Part shown: positions 1 through 7,399 of the stretch, piece after piece | Layout: each line of letters begins with the position of its first letter | How positions within the stretch are numbered: the stretch's first letter is position 1 | Assembly: GCA_026389255.1 (NCBI GenBank) | Contig: JAPLIF010000055.1 | Span: 1 to 10,770, forward strand | Reading direction: 5' to 3' | Source of the DNA: Cyanobacteriota bacterium | GTDB lineage: Bacteria > Cyanobacteriota > Cyanobacteriia > PCC-6307 > Cyanobiaceae | Length of the DNA: 10,770 nucleotides | Position numbers and translations under genes: made by a program | The notes under the pieces: model-generated | The model's database searches: none | The model's input: only the letters and a program-made list of their open reading frames with translations | Told to the model about the DNA's origin: nothing

Positions 1-852
1 GACCGGGCCCAGCTGGTGTGCCGCGAGGTGCTGGCAGGGCTGGGCGCGACCCTCAACGATGGCGGCGCCCAGCTGAGCGCCGAAGCCGGCTTGGCCAAGC
101 TGAGCATCTCGGGCGCCGGGATCATGGGCAGGCCGGGGGTGGCTGCCCGGCTGTTCGACACCCTGGCCCGCTCAGGCATCAACCTGCGCCTGATTGCCAC
201 AAGCGAAGTAAAGGTGAGCTGCCTGGTGGCTGGAGACCAGGCGGATCGGGCCCTGCGGGCCGCTGCCGAAGCCTTCGAGCTGCCTGATCAGCAGCTGCGC
301 CGCGATCCCAGGCCCTGCCATCAGGGGGATCCGGCCGTACGCGGCGTTGCCCTCGACCGCGATCAGGCCCAGGTGGCAGTGAGGCGCCTGCCCGATCGCC
401 CTGGCACCGCCGCGGCCGTCTGCCGCACCCTGGCCGACGCCAGCATCAGCCTCGACGGCATCGTCCAGTCCGAGCGCACCCACAGCAGCGGCGACCAGCG
501 CAGCCGGGACATCAGCTTCACCCTGCGGCGCGACGACCGGCCTGGGGCCGAACGGGCCCTGGCGCCGGTTCTGGCCCAATGGCCTGGCGCCTGGCTCGAG
601 GAGGGTCCCGCCATCGCCCGCGTCAGTGCCGTGGGGGCGGGCATGGCCTGCACCGCCGGCACCGCGGCGCGCATGTTCCGGGCCCTGGCGGCGGCGGGCA
701 TCAACATCGAGATGATCGCCACCAGTGAAATCCGCACCAGCTGTGTGGTGGCCGAAGCCGATGGCGTGCGGGCCCTGCAGGCGGTGCACGAGGCCTTCGC
801 CCTGGGGGGCAGCACCCAGCACCGGGCCGAAGGCAGCGAAGCGCCTGGGTGA
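1..852 (+). CDS. lysC: Aspartate kinase, C-terminal ACT regulatory part (5'-truncated by window)
   Basis: The reading frame is open from base 1 and ends at TGA 850-852. The kinase catalytic domain lies outside the window and only the regulatory tail is visible, about 283 residues. Aspartate kinase phosphorylates L-aspartate, the first step to lysine, threonine and methionine; the ACT domains bind the feedback amino acids. Visible ACT-like segments are a GAGIMGRPGVAARLF ... GINLRLIATSEVKVSC unit (about nt 110-240), a middle unit with PDRPGTAAAVCRTLADA (about nt 388-450), and a last unit with GAGM ... ARMFRALAAAGINIEMIATSEIRTSCVV (about nt 630-755). The paired INxxxIATSEIxxSC pattern is diagnostic for aspartate kinase. 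The arrangement fits the cyanobacterial form with two ACT pairs rather than one. In the last unit the usual Pro-Gly before the ARMF helix is replaced (MACTAGTAARMF), a mild deviation. GC is very high: a hand count of 541-600 gives 46 of 60. The long minus-strand ORF across it is a shadow. Confidence 0.93.
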   Translation, partial: DRAQLVCREVLAGLGATLNDGGAQLSAEAGLAKLSISGAGIMGRPGVAARLFDTLARSGINLRLIATSEVKVSCLVAGDQADRALRAAAEAFELPDQQLRRDPRPCHQGDPAVRGVALDRDQAQVAVRRLPDRPGTAAAVCRTLADASISLDGIVQSERTHSSGDQRSRDISFTLRRDDRPGAERALAPVLAQWPGAWLEEGPAIARVSAVGAGMACTAGTAARMFRALAAAGINIEMIATSEIRTSCVVAEADGVRALQAVHEAFALGGSTQHRAEGSEAPG

Positions 853-1071
853 ACGGCGGGGGATGCCAAGCGCACCGGCGTCGACCCGCACTGGATGCCG
901 AGGGCCCCGCTGGGCTTGATGGACGCCCGGGGGCCAGCGCGACCTTTGCTCCTCACCCTGCCCAGGGAAGCCAGCGCCGAGGGGGCTCAGCTTTGCCATC
1001 CTGCCGCTGCCGGGTGGATGGCGGCCTGAGTAAGTTGAACGCTCTGAAACCGGCGATCGGCCGCCTGCCCT

Positions 1072-2016
1072 GTGCCTCGATTCAGCCGTTGGTGGCTCCC
1101 TTTGTTGGCCGCTGGCCTACTGCCCCTTGGGGGCGTGCTGGGTGGCTGCCAAGCGAAGCGCCAGCCCCCAACCGCCACGGCCGTAGCGCCAAGAAGGGTT
1201 TCAGCCCTGGGTCGGATCGAGCCTGAAACCAAGATCCGCAAGGTGGCCATCTCCAACTCCCTGAGCGGTGATCGGGTGCAATCCCTGATGGTTGATGAAA
1301 ACCAGATCGTCAAGCTAGGCCAACCTTTGGCCATCCTGAACAGCCAGGGCACCCTCAAGGCCTCCCTGGATGAGGCCGAGGGCCAGGTGGCCATCTCGCG
1401 CAGCAAGTTGGCCCAGGTGCGGGCGGGCGCAAAACAGGGGGAAATCGATGCCCAGCGCTTCACGATTCAAAGCCTGCAGAACAAATTAGCCGGTGAAAAG
1501 CTGGCCCAGGATCAAAACGTAGCCAGCAAATTGGCCAAATTGAACGAATCCACCATCGAGGCCAAGCGCTACGACCAACTTTTCAGCGCCGGGGGGTCTT
1601 CGGAGCTGGAAAGGGACCGCTATCGAACCAGGGCCACCACCAGTCGCGCCGAATATCAACAAGCGCTGGAAACCCGCGAAGGCACCCTCAGCACCCTCAA
1701 ATCCCAGATCGCCAGCGAACAACAGACCCTGGCCAAAATCAGCGAGGTACGCGGCGTCGATGTGGTGGCCGCCGACAGCGAGCTCAAGAAGGCCATGGCC
1801 TCCCGTGACCGGGCCAAGCAGGAGCTCTCCTACGCCACAGTGCAGCGCCAAAGTGTCTTCAATGGCGAACCCGGCGAGAACCAGGACCAACGTGTGTTCG
1901 AAGTTAAATTGCGCATCGAATCGACCCCATCCGTTGCCGATCGTCTACAACACGCCTCCAACCTTCAGGTCAACGTGATCTTTGATCCACCGGATCAGGA
2001 AGCCCCTAAACCATGA
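1072..2016 (+). CDS. devB: DevB-type periplasmic adaptor of an ABC exporter, with an internal in-frame deletion
   Basis: This is the periplasmic adaptor (membrane-fusion protein, HlyD-like) of a DevBCA exporter, linking the inner-membrane permease to a TolC-type channel. The start is GTG 1072: an in-frame TGA lies at 1045-1047 and no other start codon follows it. No clear ribosome-binding site is seen. Residues 7-25 are hydrophobic and lead to Leu-Gly-Gly-Cys26, a lipobox-like signal. Residues about 42-90 (ALGRIEPE ... VDENQIVKLGQPLAILNSQ) are the first half-lipoyl motif, and about 95-255 is a long alpha-helical hairpin. After SYATVQ (to residue 258) the family continues with a second half-lipoyl motif of the APxxGxV/IL type and a beta-barrel. 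Here the sequence jumps straight to RQSVFNGEPGENQDQRVFEVKLRI, the last strands of the family, then SNLQVNVIFD. About 70-80 residues are missing, giving 314 instead of roughly 390. The gene overlaps devC by 4 bases (ATGA). Family assignment is sure; function is doubtful. Confidence 0.85.
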   Translation: MPRFSRWWLPLLAAGLLPLGGVLGGCQAKRQPPTATAVAPRRVSALGRIEPETKIRKVAISNSLSGDRVQSLMVDENQIVKLGQPLAILNSQGTLKASLDEAEGQVAISRSKLAQVRAGAKQGEIDAQRFTIQSLQNKLAGEKLAQDQNVASKLAKLNESTIEAKRYDQLFSAGGSSELERDRYRTRATTSRAEYQQALETREGTLSTLKSQIASEQQTLAKISEVRGVDVVAADSELKKAMASRDRAKQELSYATVQRQSVFNGEPGENQDQRVFEVKLRIESTPSVADRLQHASNLQVNVIFDPPDQEAPKP

Positions 2017-3188
2017 TCAACGCTCTGAAAAAACTTCTGAAGCGAACACCGGTGGCCTGGTTACAGACCACCAACAACCCGACGAAATTACTGATCGGCG
2101 TTGCCGGAGTCAGCTTTTCCAACCTATTGATGTTCTTCCAGTTGGGGTTGATGGACAGCCTCTATAACAGCCAGCGCAAACCGATCGACCACCTTCAGGC
2201 CGATCTAGTGATGGTCAGCAGCAAATACAGCAATCTTGGCTCCCTCCAAGAATTTCAACGCAGCCAGCTCTATCAGGTTCTAGGCATCTCTGGCGTGGAA
2301 TCCGTAGCTCCCCTGCGCATCAACCGCGCCAGTTGGATTACACCAGAAACACGCCAATCCTATGACATATCCGTTTTCGGAGTAGACCTATCCCAGCACT
2401 CCCTTGACTTCCCTGAGATTGAAAAAAATCGCAGTCAACTAACCATCCTGACCAACGCCCTATTCGACCGTAATTCCAAAAAGCAATACGGCGATATCAA
2501 GAAAGTCGTGGCCAAAGACGGCAAAGCGTTGGTTGAAATCAGTGGCAAAAAAATTCGGATTATTGATACATTTACCATGGGGGCCACATTCGCCGCCGAA
2601 GCCAATCTAATTACTTCTGAAAACACCTATCTCTATCTATTCCCCAAGGCTGATGCCCGCAAAATCCAACTGGGCCTGATCAAGCTCAAACCTGGCGCCA
2701 ATCCCCAGCTCGTCCAAAACACGATTCATTCCTTTATCAGCAAGGACGTCCGCATTGAAACCCGGGAGGGCCTCTCAAAGCTGGAGGTCTCCTACTGGAG
2801 ACGCAATTCATCCGTGGGCTTCATCTTCTCCTTGGGCGTTCTGGTGGGCTTCATCGTTGGCAGCATCATTGTCTATCAGATTCTGTTTGGTGATGTCATG
2901 AATTCCCTGCCCCAGTACGCCACCCTCAAGGCGATGGGCTATCGAGACAGCTATGTCATCAGCATCGTTATTCAACAATCGGCTATTTTGGCCCTGGTGG
3001 GGTGTGTCCCCGGGCTCCTATTATCCCTGGGACTTTAATCCCTGCTGGCCACTGTCACCAAACTCACCGTCTTGATGACAACCACCCGGGCCCTGCAGGT
3101 GCTGACCCTCACCTTCGTGATGTGTGTGGGCTCCGGCACCCTGGCCACCCGCAAACTGGTCCAACTGGATCCCGCCGATGTCTTCTGA
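2013..3188 (+). pseudogene. devC: DevC-type ABC exporter permease interrupted by an in-frame TAA
   Basis: This is the inner-membrane permease of the DevBCA exporter (MacB/FtsX-like fold with a large periplasmic domain). It starts at ATG 2013, overlapping the devB stop. The uninterrupted frame ends at TAA 3036-3038 after 341 residues. The same frame continues after the TAA as SLLATVTKLTVLMTTTRALQ and on to RKLVQLDPADVF before TGA 3186-3188, exactly the C-terminal transmembrane helix and tail expected of DevC. With the stop read as one residue, the length is 391, the usual family length. The family typically has a Tyr at this point (GLY-x-L), so TAT or TAC to TAA is the likely change. Membrane segments lie at about 27-48, 268-295 and 316-341, and the fourth is lost behind the stop. 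The residues between 50 and 260 form the periplasmic domain. The 3' end overlaps devA by 11 bases. It is either a genuine nonsense mutation or a base-call error; there is no other visible decay. Confidence 0.88.
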
Positions 3189-3942
3189 TTCCGCTGCCCC
3201 GAATCCGGTGGCTGGGCAATCCAGCAGCGAACCGATCATCTCCCTCAAGCACGTCAATCACTGGTTCGGCAGCGGCGAAGAACGCAAACATGCCCTCAAG
3301 GACATCAGCCTCGACATCTATCCGGGTCAGATCATCATTTGCACGGGCCCTTCCGGCTCCGGCAAAACCACCCTGCTGACCATGCTCGGCGGCTTGCGCT
3401 CCTGCCAAGACGGCAGCCTGCGCATCCTTGGCCAGGAACTATTTGGGGCCAGCAAGGAACAACTGGCCCAACTGCGTCTGAACGTCGGTTTTATCTTCCA
3501 GGCCCACAACCTGATGATGTTTCTGAATGCCCGCCGCAATGTGCGCCTATCCCTCGAACTCCACGACAAATACTATGGGCAGGATATGGACAAAATCGCC
3601 ACATCCATGCTGGAAAAAGTCGGCCTGGGCGAAAGGGTCGATTATTTTCCCGCCAATCTCTCCGGTGGTCAGCGCCAGCGCGTCGCCATTGCCCGCGCCC
3701 TGGTGAGCCGGCCCAAAATCCTTTTAGGGGACGAACCCACCGCCGCCCTTGACAAGGAATCGGGTCGCACCGTAATCAATCTCATGAAAGAAATGGCCGA
3801 AAAAGAAAAAACCACCATCATCATGGTCACCCACGACAACAAAATTCTCGACGTCGCCGATCGCATCATCTTGGTCGAAGAGGGCGAACTGGCCTCCAGC
3901 GAAAAAGAAGCGGCTTTCGTCGAACGCATGCGCGCCACCTGA
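3178..3942 (+). CDS. devA: DevA-type ABC exporter ATP-binding protein
   Basis: This is the cytoplasmic ATPase that powers the DevBCA exporter; the family is closest to MacB/LolD-type ATPases. I place the start at ATG 3178, inside the last codons of devC. An upstream GTG at 3124 would add 18 residues of no family character. The 254-residue product has every ABC motif: Walker A GPSGSGKTT (57-65), Q-loop Gln108 in FIFQAHNLM, signature LSGGQ (161-165), Walker B ILLGDEP with Asp185 and Glu186, and switch His219 in VTHD. The stretch ARALVSRPKILLGDEPTAALD and the ending TIIMVTHDNKILDVADRIILVEEGEL are typical of DevA. The gene looks intact although devB and devC upstream are damaged. The devC stop at 3036 lies about 140 bases before its start and might reduce translational coupling. 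In heterocyst formers DevA acts in glycolipid export; here the substrate is unknown. Confidence 0.93.
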   Translation: MSSDSAAPNPVAGQSSSEPIISLKHVNHWFGSGEERKHALKDISLDIYPGQIIICTGPSGSGKTTLLTMLGGLRSCQDGSLRILGQELFGASKEQLAQLRLNVGFIFQAHNLMMFLNARRNVRLSLELHDKYYGQDMDKIATSMLEKVGLGERVDYFPANLSGGQRQRVAIARALVSRPKILLGDEPTAALDKESGRTVINLMKEMAEKEKTTIIMVTHDNKILDVADRIILVEEGELASSEKEAAFVERMRAT

Positions 3943-3970
3943 GTATCTTCCAGTTTCCAACAACAGCTCA

Positions 3971-3986
3971 ATGCCTGGGTCGGCAT
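3971..3986. terminator. Weak hairpin between convergent devA and uvrB ends
   Basis: ATGCC (3971-3975) and GGCAT (3982-3986) form a perfect 5-bp stem with a 6-base loop, in the 43 bases between the devA and uvrB stop codons. No T-run follows on either strand, so this is at best a weak or factor-assisted terminator and may be chance. Confidence 0.25.
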
Positions 3987-5989
3987 CAACGGCCCACGAG
4001 TTTCTGGCGCAGATTCTTGATGCGGTCACGCAGGTTGGCGGCTTCCTCGTATTCCAGATTCTTGGCCGCCGCCTTCATACGGTCCTCAAGCTGGGTGATC
4101 AGTTCGGGTAGGGAATCAAGGGGAACTTCGTTATGGGCCGCCTGCTCGACGGCCTCATCAAGCTGCTCATCATTAAGCCGACGCGACACCGCCAGAAAGG
4201 ACAGAATCGCATTGCCGGCCCGCTTGCCAGCCGGGCTTGGCGTTATGCCATGGTTCTCGTTATAGGTGTGCTGAATGGCCCGACGCCGCTCGGTCTCCGA
4301 GATCGCCTTGGCCATGGAAGCGGTGAGATTATCGGCATACAGCAGCGCCACCCCTTCAATATGGCGGGCGGCCCGGCCAATGGTCTGGATCAGAGAACGC
4401 TCCGCCCGCAGAAAACCCTCCTTATCCGCATCTAAAATGGCCACTAGGGAAACCTCAGGCAGGTCAAGACCCTCCCGCAGCAGGTTCACCCCAACCAGCA
4501 CGTCGTATTCACCATTGCGCAGATCCTGGAGAATCTCGATCCTTTCGATCGAATGGATCTCGGAGTGCAGGTAGCGCACCCGCACGCCATGCTCGGCCAG
4601 ATAATCGCTGAGATCCTCCGCCATGCGCTTGGTGAGGGTGGTCACCAGCACCCTCTGGTCCTTGGATGCCCGGAGGCGAATCTCACCGAGTAGGTCATCC
4701 ACCTGCCCATCTGTGGGTCGAACTTCAACGATGGGATCCAACACACCGGTGGGGCGGATCACCTGTTCAACCACCTGATCCTTGCTCTGGGCCAACTCCC
4801 AAGCGCCAGGGGTGGCACTCACAAAGATAGTTTGGGTGGCCTTCTCCCAAAACTCCTCAGCCTTGAGGGGCCGGTTGTCGGCGGCACTGGGAAGACGGAA
4901 ACCATGCTCAATCAACACCTGCTTTCGGCTTTGGTCGCCGTTGTACATGGCCTGCAGTTGGGAGCAGGTGACATGGCTTTCATCCACCACCAGCAGCCAA
5001 TCCTTGGGGAAATAATCAATCAGGCATTCAGGGGGGGTTCCGGCAGGTCGACCAGCTAGATGGCGGGCGTAATTCTCGACACCGTTGCAATAGCCCACCT
5101 GTTCCAACATCTCCAGGTCATAGGTGGCGCGCTGTTCAAGGCGCTGGGCCTCCAACAGGCGACCCTGTTCGTTGAGGACATCCAGTCGCTGACGCAATTC
5201 GGCGCGGATGGCCTTGATGGCATCGTCGAGGCGATCTTTGGGAGTAACAAAGTGCTTAGCAGGGTAGATATTAATGCTTTCCAGGCTCTGAAGGATTTCA
5301 CCACTGGTGGGATCGACATAGCGAATCGCCTCAACATCATCGCCAAACAGCTCAATACGAACCAAACGATCTTCATAGGCGGGACCAATCTCCAGCACAT
5401 CTCCGCGAACCCGAAAGCGACCTCGGCCGATCTCAACATCATTCCGACTATATTGATTATTGACTAATTCCCGCAACGACGAGCGCAGATCCAGCCGATC
5501 TCCCACCTGGAAACGCACGGCCGCCTTGAGATACTCCGAGGGAATGCCGAGGCCATAGATGCAACTGATTGAAGCCACCACGATGACATCTCGGCGCTCA
5601 AACAGCGAGCGGGTTGCGGAGTGGCGCAGCATGTCGATCTCCTCGTTGATCGACGCGGTTTTGGCAATATAAGTATCCGAAACCGGCACATAGGCCTCAG
5701 GCTGGTAGTAATCGTAGTAGGAGATAAAATATTCAACCGCATTATTAGGGAAAAACTCCCTTAATTCATTGCACAACTGAGCCGCCAAGGTCTTGTTATG
5801 GGCGAGCACAAGGGTGGGACGCCCCGTGCGGGCAATCACATTGGCGATCGAAAAGGTCTTGCCCGTGCCCGTGGCACCGAGCAGGGTCTGGTAACGCTCT
5901 CCTGCTTCAACACCATGGACCATGGCCTCGATGGCGGTGGGCTGGTCCCCCTTGGGCTCGTAGGGGGCATGGAGCTGGAACGGATTCAT
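3986..5989 (-). CDS. uvrB: UvrABC excinuclease subunit B
   Basis: UvrB is the helicase-like subunit that verifies DNA damage handed over by UvrA and recruits UvrC in nucleotide excision repair. I choose ATG at 5989, giving 667 residues (family about 660-680) and the usual beginning [24 protein letters not shown] at 6019 would add 10 residues and is less likely. Visible motifs: Walker A GATGTGKT (38-45), motif Ia [11 protein letters not shown] (62-72), the beta-hairpin beginning [12 protein letters not shown] (91-102) that pries the strands apart, Walker B DESH (336-339), motif [22 protein letters not shown] (motif IV), and [16 protein letters not shown] through QTIGRAAR (motifs V-VI). The C-terminal UVR domain (about 631-667, [13 protein letters not shown]) contacts UvrC. 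Nothing is missing. It is last in a minus-strand group after the holin-family gene, with a 118-base gap that could hold its own promoter; I see no convincing -10/-35 pair or SOS box there. Confidence 0.97.
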   Translation of the reverse strand: MNPFQLHAPYEPKGDQPTAIEAMVHGVEAGERYQTLLGATGTGKTFSIANVIARTGRPTLVLAHNKTLAAQLCNELREFFPNNAVEYFISYYDYYQPEAYVPVSDTYIAKTASINEEIDMLRHSATRSLFERRDVIVVASISCIYGLGIPSEYLKAAVRFQVGDRLDLRSSLRELVNNQYSRNDVEIGRGRFRVRGDVLEIGPAYEDRLVRIELFGDDVEAIRYVDPTSGEILQSLESINIYPAKHFVTPKDRLDDAIKAIRAELRQRLDVLNEQGRLLEAQRLEQRATYDLEMLEQVGYCNGVENYARHLAGRPAGTPPECLIDYFPKDWLLVVDESHVTCSQLQAMYNGDQSRKQVLIEHGFRLPSAADNRPLKAEEFWEKATQTIFVSATPGAWELAQSKDQVVEQVIRPTGVLDPIVEVRPTDGQVDDLLGEIRLRASKDQRVLVTTLTKRMAEDLSDYLAEHGVRVRYLHSEIHSIERIEILQDLRNGEYDVLVGVNLLREGLDLPEVSLVAILDADKEGFLRAERSLIQTIGRAARHIEGVALLYADNLTASMAKAISETERRRAIQHTYNENHGITPSPAGKRAGNAILSFLAVSRRLNDEQLDEAVEQAAHNEVPLDSLPELITQLEDRMKAAAKNLEYEEAANLRDRIKNLRQKLVGR

Positions 5990-6067
5990 GGATCCATTCT
6001 CGCCGCCAGAAGCACCCAACGGCGAGGACGGTTATCGGTCCCCGACCCACCAGGAAGGAGAGGGAAG

Positions 6068-6082
6068 GCCCAAGGGCTGGGC
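6068..6082 (-). terminator. Possible hairpin downstream of the holin-family gene
   Basis: GCCCA (6068-6072) and TGGGC (6078-6082) form a 5-bp stem with a 5-base loop, about 25 bases beyond the stop of the minus-strand holin-family gene and upstream of uvrB. The sequence following on the minus strand is pyrimidine-rich (CCTTCCCTCTCC) but has no real T-run. Weak candidate only. Confidence 0.22.
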
Positions 6083-6107
6083 TAGGCGTTGAAGCCCGTG
6101 CCCAGGG

Positions 6108-6506
6108 TCATGGCCGCAGCAGAGGAACCTGCAGGCCAAGCATCTTGAGGGCAATGAAACTGATGATGCTGTACACCAGAGCTCCCAGAAAGGCACTGCC
6201 CAGGCCATAGCGCAACTTGAAACCCTGGATCAGCCAGGCGGTGGCCGCAAACAGGACCGCTGAAATCAACCACTCGAACAGAAAACCCACCGGCAGTAAC
6301 CCGCCCAGGGTGGTCACCATCTTCAGGGGGGCCAGCAACAACCGCAGGGGCCAGACCAAAAGGGTGCCTAAAAAGGCGATCACCAAGGAGGAGACCAGGG
6401 CGATCCGGAAGCTGATCATGTCCACCCCGAGTGGCATCCGGCTCACCAGGAGCAGGATCAGGGCCCTAACAGGCCACTGCAGCATCCAGGCCAGGGAATG
6501 GGACAT
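6108..6506 (-). CDS. Phage-holin-IV-like small integral membrane protein
   Basis: A 132-residue, very hydrophobic protein starting at ATG 6506 and ending at TGA (complement of 6108-6110). Four membrane segments can be drawn at roughly 10-28, 33-57, 66-97 and 104-127, separated by short polar turns with Arg and Lys (WPLRLLLAPLK, GFKLRYGLG). The pattern PLRLLLAPLKMVTTLGGLLP resembles the holin superfamily IV / 'phage holin family' protein (Pfam PF04020 type), which most cyanobacteria carry as one chromosomal copy. The family name comes from sequence similarity; no lysis role is shown and no other phage gene is nearby, so a housekeeping membrane role is more likely. No Shine-Dalgarno is seen just upstream. 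It sits between DUF561 (77 bases upstream) and uvrB (118 bases downstream) on the same strand. Family call is moderately sure; function is unknown. Confidence 0.75.
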   Translation of the reverse strand: MSHSLAWMLQWPVRALILLLVSRMPLGVDMISFRIALVSSLVIAFLGTLLVWPLRLLLAPLKMVTTLGGLLPVGFLFEWLISAVLFAATAWLIQGFKLRYGLGSAFLGALVYSIISFIALKMLGLQVPLLRP

Positions 6507-6543
6507 GGAGAAGGGTCAATCTCTTGGCAACCTAGACAAAGCC

Positions 6544-6568
6544 GAAGGGGACGACAACGGCCCCCTTC
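6544..6568 (-). terminator. Hairpin between DUF561 and the holin-family gene, candidate terminator
   Basis: GAAGGGG (6544-6550) and CCCCTTC (6562-6568) form a perfect 7-bp stem with an 11-base loop, 16 bases past the DUF561 stop on the minus strand. On that strand the stem is followed by GGCTTTGTCT, slightly T-rich but not a true T-run. It may end or attenuate DUF561 transcription ahead of the holin-family gene. Confidence 0.42.
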
Positions 6569-6583
6569 ACATCCCGGTAGAAC

Positions 6584-7366
6584 TCAGTGCAGGGACGACT
6601 TGGCCAGGCCTCTGGCCAGGGGCATGGCCTGCCGCAGTCCACGCACGGCCGCCACCATCGCCAAATCGTCCTGAAGCCGATTCACGGCGGACCCCACACC
6701 GACACCACTGGCACCGGCAGCTAACGCCATCGGAACCGTCACCACCGAGAGACCTGAGGCACAGAGCACGGGCAGGTCAACGGCCCGGCTGATGGCATGG
6801 GCGGCGGCCAGGGTGGGGGCCGCCTTCTCAATCAGCCCCAGAACCCCAGGAGCCCCGGGATGGGCACTGGTTCCCCCTTCGGTCTGAATCAAGTCGGCTC
6901 CAGCGGCGGCCAAGTCCACCGCCAGCTGGGCCTGCTGATCGAGGGGCAGCCCATGGGGCACCGTCACCGACAACACGGTCTCCGGCAGCAGGGCGCGGGT
7001 GGCACGGGTGATCTCCAGGACCTCCTCGGCGCCGAACACCCGGCCTTCGGCATAAAAGCTGTCGAAGTTTCCAATTTCGACCATGGCCGCCCCGGCCGCC
7101 ACCGCCGCCGGGAAGAGGGCGGGATCGACGGCTGACACACAGAGGGGCAGGCCAGGGGTGTCCTCTGCGACCTGGCGCACCAGGTCGGCATCGCAGGCCA
7201 GGTCAAGCAGGTCAGCGCCACCGGCGGCGGCGGCGGCGGCAATGCGGCCCACAGCAGCCCCATCAAAATTGGCCAATCCAGCGATCACCTTGAGCAGGCG
7301 TTTCTGGCGGAGCGCCTCCTGCAGGGCGATCGGCAGGCTGGAGAGACGCGACATGCTCGAATCCAT
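6584..7366 (-). CDS. DUF561 (Ycf23-like) TIM-barrel protein
   Basis: A 260-residue protein starting at ATG 7366; a second ATG at 7354 would give 256 residues and cannot be excluded. It ends at TGA (complement of 6584-6586). It belongs to the DUF561/Ycf23 family, found in cyanobacteria and some algal plastids, with no established activity. Recognisable blocks: LLKVIAGLANFD near the start, GGADLLDLACDADL, GAAMVEIGNFDSFY, SVTVPHGLP, DLIQTEGGTSAHPG, and the phosphate-binding-like C-terminal pair PVLCASGLSVVTVPMAL and GASGVGVGSAVNRL. These resemble the beta-alpha units of a TIM barrel of the ThiG/nanE type. An alanine run after GRI is coded by six identical GCC codons (7223-7240). The open frame continues upstream to 8245 across antisense tilS, but that extension has no family character. 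It is divergent from tilS with 33 bases between the starts, so any promoter must lie inside or against the tilS coding region. Confidence 0.87.
   Translation of the reverse strand: MDSSMSRLSSLPIALQEALRQKRLLKVIAGLANFDGAAVGRIAAAAAAGGADLLDLACDADLVRQVAEDTPGLPLCVSAVDPALFPAAVAAGAAMVEIGNFDSFYAEGRVFGAEEVLEITRATRALLPETVLSVTVPHGLPLDQQAQLAVDLAAAGADLIQTEGGTSAHPGAPGVLGLIEKAAPTLAAAHAISRAVDLPVLCASGLSVVTVPMALAAGASGVGVGSAVNRLQDDLAMVAAVRGLRQAMPLARGLAKSSLH
7223..7240. repeat. (GGC)6 trinucleotide run inside DUF561
   Basis: Six consecutive GGC units on the plus strand, read as six GCC (Ala) codons in the minus-strand DUF561 gene. Slippage here would change the alanine count by whole residues without breaking the frame. 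Confidence 0.8.
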
Positions 7367-7399
7367 GACGATTGAGCTCTGATTCTCCCATCCAAGGCC

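Noticed and set aside
172..999. A 275-codon minus-strand open frame opposite lysC
   Set aside because: The lysC frame is clearly coding with ACT motifs; the opposite frame is Arg/Gly/His-rich and is the usual shadow in GC-rich genes.
849..1226. A 125-codon plus-strand open frame in the lysC-devB gap
   Set aside because: It overlaps devB by about 150 bases in another frame and has no recognisable motif. I see no gene, clear promoter or NtcA-type GTA-N8-TAC site in 853-1071.
3124..3177. Upstream GTG start for devA at 3124
   Set aside because: The added 18 residues (Trp/Pro-rich) are the devC 3' end read in another frame; ATG 3178 gives a normal DevA N-terminus.
5990..6019. TTG start of uvrB at 6019
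   Set aside because: The extra ten residues are not part of the usual UvrB start; ATG 5989 gives [12 protein letters not shown], matching the family.
6108..6506. Prophage remnant suggested by the holin-family protein
   Set aside because: No integrase, lysin, structural gene or attachment-like repeat is present. This family is a common single-copy chromosomal membrane protein in cyanobacteria.
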